From contig NC_081412.1 of NCBI RefSeq assembly GCF_030272615.1, positions 105,588,296-105,652,295 of the forward strand: 64,000 nucleotides of DNA, in the 5' to 3' direction. This document shows, in pieces, positions 60,089-64,000 of the stretch (position 1 is the first letter of the stretch; every line of letters starts with the position of its first letter). This stretch comes from Cryptomeria japonica (Eukaryota > Streptophyta > Pinopsida > Cupressales > Cupressaceae). A model generated the notes under the pieces. The model was not told where the DNA came from and did not search any database. It saw only the letters and a list, made by a program, of their open reading frames with translations. Position numbers and translations under genes: made by a program.

Positions 60089-61182
60089 TGTAGTGTCATA
60101 AAATTGTGACCCCTATAATTTGTGACCATATTAGGGTCTTCAGATTGGCAATTTGAATCCCAAAGACTGATCAAAGACCCAAGACTTGCTAATCCCTATA
60201 AACTACCTTTTTTTGCCCTTCGCACTGCCTGAACCTGCTTCATGCTCTGAGACAAGGGCGGGATAGGGGTGTGGCACCCCTATCCCCCCTAGGACAAGGG
60301 AATGGTGCCCCTTTCCTCCCATTTGCATAAGTTGGATAAGAAAAGAGTGGGCATAAGTTTAAGAAATCAATAATTCAAGAGAATTCAAGCATTTAAGTAT
60401 TCCTTTCCAGCATTGAGCATTCTCAAGTCTCCCTTCAAGGCAACATGTTGCATTAAAGTCCAAGATTCAACTATTGAAGAGGAGATCCCTTTCAAAATTC
60501 AATTCCATACAAGCAAATCTACCTACATTCTATCTACAACCTCCCTTGAGATGAATTACATTTCATCCTTTCATTTACATTTACTTGCACAAGTACTTTC
60601 TTTCATCATTTGGTTAATTCCAAAAATGGGGTTTCACCTGACGACAAACCCCCAATCCCAACCCCTTTTCCTCTCTTTTCTATGTGTAGGTTGCAAGTGC
60701 ACAACTATGTTTGCAGATTTGGACTCTATTTGCAGAGGTGGAAAAACCCTTTTCGTTTCATGGATTTTTCAGAGGACCGTGTGTACTTTCAGCACGGTCC
60801 TAACAACTTTTCCTCAAATTCGCAAGGCATCTTCAAATGTCTCAACATATTATAGCTAGATCCAGGTGCACAACGTCATCTCATGCTTCTATTTCAAGTT
60901 ATAATCAGTTCTTTGCTACTTTTACACTTAGTCTCACAACACATAATTCAACCATTTTCCATTCTAAAAGAGGGGTTAGTTTGTCATTTCTATCTCATTA
61001 TCAATTTATTTAGTATTAAAACTCTTCCCTAAGAGATTGGATCTAGTGAATTTCCCCCCTGTTTTAATGTAATGTGGATAAAGTGTTTGAAGGGAAATCC
61101 ACAGTGAAACTTTCATCTCTCCTCGGAGGGAAGAAAATATTTCCTCTTGATCTCTCCACCATTTACTTTTGCCCACATCACA
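60089..61182. repeat. 1094-bp solo LTR nested in E8
   Basis: Starts TGTAGTGTCATAAAATTGTG, ends CCCACATCACA, and is flanked by CCTAT at 60084-60088 and 61183-61187. The E8/E7 alignment is continuous once it is removed. The TGTAGTGTCATAA start is of the gypsy type. An open frame of about 148 codons (60413-60859) within it has no recognisable family. Orientation is unproved. Confidence 0.88.
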
Positions 61183-61370
61183 CCTATGTTATGTGATGTT
61201 CCCTTTGTGTGTGTTTTCACCTTAATGTCTTCCCCTATCTCACTAGTATATTTTCCTTGTGTTTTAACTACTAACTGGTAGACACACTTTTATGATTAAA
61301 AGGGTTAAGTTTGGAAACCACTGATTCACCCCGCCCCCACTCTCAATGGCATCTTATGTTCAATAGTAAG

Positions 61371-62627
61371 GAGAGAATGAATAAATATGTTGTCCAAGTA
61401 TGATTAGAGTTTAAAATGCATCACCTCACAGAACAAAGATCCCCCAATAAAGTTAAACCACTAGTGTCATAAGGTGAGGACCAACATAATAAAGTGAATA
61501 AAGTGCTAAGGCACTATCTCTTCACCAAGAAAAAATGCAATATCAGTTGTAAGAGCCATGCGAGCTCAATCATATTGGTCTTGAACAAATTATTTAAAAG
61601 ATTTATAATTTCCAAGGGAATAAGAATAACAACGATGAAAAAGATAATGCTCATCGCCTTCTTTTTTTCATAATATTATATTTTATGAAAGGAAACATAA
61701 CATGCTTATCATACTTCGATCTCCAAAATACTCTTGTAGTTATTTTTTCTTGATTGTCAACATGGCTAGTTCTCGTCTCTTGAGGTGGAAGACAAGATGT
61801 GCTAGTGGAATGAGAAGGATTGTTTTCTTGAGGCAAAAGAATTGGTAAAGAAGGAGGAGGATTACTTGATGTGGAAGCATGTTTGGATGTGTAGTGTCCC
61901 TCCTAGACTTATCTCCGATTTATGCATAGATAAACTTAACTAGACTCTTATATGATGTTTTGGTTTATGATTATGACTCTATCTATATTTCAGATGATTA
62001 CAATGATGCTAGACACTTATTATGGACATATGATGTTTGATGACTCTCATGGATGATGATATCTATCCTTGATTATTATGATGATGGATTCATATTTTGA
62101 TGATCTCTATATGAACTTGTTATCTAGATGGATTATATTTCTCATGGGATTTTGGTGAAATTGTGGTCATGTTAACCCTATTTTATGATCATGATGATTG
62201 AGTTGATGCTAAGTGATTGTGATTGTCTTAGTGTCTTTGTGATAGGGATGGTCATATCACTCATTGTGAGAAGGATATGGCATTGTGATTCTTTGTCACT
62301 TGCTTGTTTATTTATGATATATTTTTGGGTATGTCGTATCATGGTTATCGATGGTTGTAGGTACTAGACATCAACTCCACCTGGTTTCATAGGCTTGAGT
62401 GTGTCTTAATCCCAATGGAAAGTTGTTGGATATGGCATGAGTTCCTCTACACACTCTAGGTTTAAAGTTGTCACCCTTGTTAATCAGTTGTCTTGGCACG
62501 ATTCATCGTGCTAGTATGTTGGGTTGTGACCACAACCAACTGATCTAAAAAAACAAAAGCTAAAATATAACCAACTGCATATAACAACATATACAAGGAC
62601 TGAAAACAATGAAGAAACTATTATGTT
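61371..62627. other. E9 internal sequence resumed; weak features only
   Basis: No gene recognised. A Ser/Pro-rich frame on the minus strand (61836-61651, PQENNPSHSTSTSCLPPQET) is too short to call. TGTAGTGTCCCTCCTAGAC at 61890 resembles a gypsy LTR start, but no end or target duplication can be paired with it. From 61900 to 62350 the sequence is rich in GATGAT words. Confidence 0.4.
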
Positions 62628-63858
62628 TGTTGGCCATTTAGAGGAATTGATTATGTGTTGCATTGATGTTTTGTCATTGATGTCAACACTAGTTGTTTTG
62701 GTTGTTTACCGGTATCCTTCTAGTCTTGGTAGGTTGTTTGGTTTCTAGTTGTATTAGATCATGATGATTTGGTATGCTCTGATATGTTTGGCTTATAAAA
62801 TTGTCTTATTCATGCTACTTTGATTCATGTTTAGTCAGTTGGTTTTGATTTGGTGATCGGATGCCATCCTGTATGCTAGTAAGCTTGGATTGTTGTTCCG
62901 GTGAGGGTTTCATCGACAGAGCTTTGTTGAAGATCTTTGATGTTATGCATAAGTGGTGTTGTTGTAGCTTCTAGTGGAGATTCAGGATGTTGATGGTGAT
63001 CGTGTTCGAGACTTGGTTGATTGGGATCATTTCTTTAGCATGTATGGACCTAAATTGCATCCCGGTTTATCTAGGTTATGAACCAGATTAATGTAACATA
63101 TTGTTTGGACTTCTCGAAGTGCTTCTGGGATGTCTTATGGGTTGGATATCATTTGTTTGGTCTCAGGCCAACATGTTTTGTAATTAGGTAATTGTTTTAT
63201 TGTCTAGTGGCCAACCTTATTGTTTGTAGTTGAGGGTTTGTATATATATGATGTAAGATCTCATTGTAGATCATGATGTAAGGTATATGGATATGTAAGG
63301 AGCGAATAATTTAATAGTCATTCATTCAAAGGATTTGGTCAATCATTATTGATTGAGTTGGGTTTATGTAAGAGGATTTAGTCCTCTGGTATTGAGCTTA
63401 ACCGGAATTGTCCTCAGGCATAGGAGATGCTATCATTGCAGTTCATTCATTCTTCCGGATTGTAGTCTAGAATTTTATGTAGTCATTGAGACTCCTTTTG
63501 TAATGAGAAGTGTGCTCTAGGCTATTGGCCTTCCTGCAAGTGTAGGCCCCTCTATTTGTAATCACATACTTACTGCAAAAGTATTATTTGACTGTGGGTA
63601 GGCTTCCTACTGTGGTTTTTCCCTTTACCGGGTTTTCCACGTACAAATCTTGGTGTCATGTGGATGGTATTTATTCTCTGATTATTGCTTGTGCTTAATT
63701 GGTATATGTCCTATTTTGGTATTTGGTTTGTCCATTCTGGTACTAATCTTTTGGGTTCCAATATTAAATTTGTAATTGATTAAGGTTTTGATAATCTGGT
63801 GATAACTAATTTACCCCTCCGCTCTCAATTGTCTTCCAGTTATTTGAATTGTCTAACA
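62628..63858 (+). repeat. E6 5' LTR (1231 bp), copia type
   Basis: Starts TGTTGGCCATTTAG and ends TTGTCTAACA, followed by a primer binding site. Motif TGTCATTGATGTCAAC at 62672-62687. The second half aligns with the E1 LTR. The sequence before it (ATTATGTT) has no polypurine tract, consistent with a 5' LTR. Confidence 0.9.
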
Positions 63859-63860
63859 AT

Positions 63861-63872
63861 TGGTATTAGAGC
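63861..63872 (+). other. E6 primer binding site (tRNA-Met initiator, one change)
   Basis: TGGTATTAGAGC, one C-to-T from TGGTATCAGAGC, two bases after the LTR end. Confidence 0.93.
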
Positions 63873-63914
63873 TCTGGTCCTCTCTCCAAAGCTTAACCAC
63901 TTCAGGAAAATCCT

Positions 63915-64000
63915 ATGGTTACTTACAGTTCAAGTTCATCTAGTTCATCTGGAGCTATCTTTTTCAAAGAGATATTCCTAGGCTTTATGGAACAAATTAC
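63915..64000 (+). pseudogene. E6 gag, N-terminal start
   Basis: ATG at 63915 opens MVTYSSSSSSSSGAI; the copia Gag block IPRLYGTNY appears at the window edge in another frame, so about one base has been lost near 63960. The rest of the element lies beyond the window. Confidence 0.7.

Larger units (their letters stand above)
57672..61365 (+). repeat. E8: solo LTR, copia type, with a nested solo LTR
   Basis: Starts TGTTGGAATCATG and ends TGTTCAATA (CA changed to TA), flanked by GTAAG at 57667-57671 and 61366-61370. Without the nested 60089-61182 insertion and one CCTAT copy it is about 2.6 kb, close to E7 (2669 bp), to which it aligns. Motif TGTCATTGATGTCAAC at 57686-57701, the same 14-bp offset as in E7, with more copies near 57740-57790. 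Confidence 0.9.

Noticed and set aside
60413-60859. 148-codon frame as a gene
   Set aside because: It lies wholly inside a solo LTR bounded by a target duplication, and has no recognisable domain.
61890-62540. Another solo LTR starting TGTAGTGTCCC
   Set aside because: Only the start resembles an LTR; no matching end or 5-bp duplication could be found.

Overview
This window looks like intergenic DNA from a seed plant with a very large, repeat-filled genome, most plausibly a gymnosperm. I cannot name the species. I found no host gene, rRNA, tRNA or CRISPR array. Almost everything recognisable is LTR-retrotransposon sequence, layered by nested insertion and decayed mainly by stop-creating changes of C-to-T type.

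Layout. (1) 1-23543: the 3' part of a plus-strand element (E1; accessory ORF, polypurine tract, 3' LTR) is split by a minus-strand Ty1/copia element (E2, 1799-21545, target duplication TAACC at both ends). E2 is in turn split inside its pol region by a minus-strand Ty3/gypsy element of Tat type (4239-18238). The Tat element carries an antisense, apparently intron-containing plant mobile domain (PMD) gene with its own TATA box. (2) 24499-32484: a complete element E3 with two 1136-bp LTRs and tRNA-Met primer site but no protease, integrase or reverse transcriptase. It encodes a coiled-coil/zinc-knuckle protein and a second protein related to the one in E1. (3) 32485-41240: mostly unassignable AT-rich sequence with two possible LTRs. 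(4) 41485-44281: a truncated Ty3/gypsy element E4 whose two LTR copies face each other. (5) 44873-45702: an unrecognised ORF with internal repeats. (6) 46295-55099: a diverged ~1-kb direct-repeat pair (probable LTRs, E5) around coding debris, with a 2.67-kb solo LTR (E7, target duplication TTTTG) inside. (7) 55101-62627: a gypsy-like LTR and repeat-rich internal sequence (E9), split by a long solo LTR (E8, GTAAG), which is split by a 1.1-kb solo LTR (CCTAT). (8) 62628-64000: 5' LTR, primer site and gag start of a plus-strand copia element (E6), whose LTR resembles that of E1.

How the parts work together. Autonomous copia and Tat copies once supplied Gag, protease, integrase and RT/RNase H. 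E3 and E1 look like non-autonomous elements that would need a helper's enzymes but carry their own structural or accessory proteins. The order of insertion can be read directly: E1 before E2 before Tat; E5 before E7; E9 before E8 before the 1.1-kb LTR.

Most interesting points: the E1/E3 accessory protein family, E3's pol-less two-gene design, the spliced antisense PMD gene with 15 in-frame stops and no frameshift, and the inverted-LTR structure of E4.
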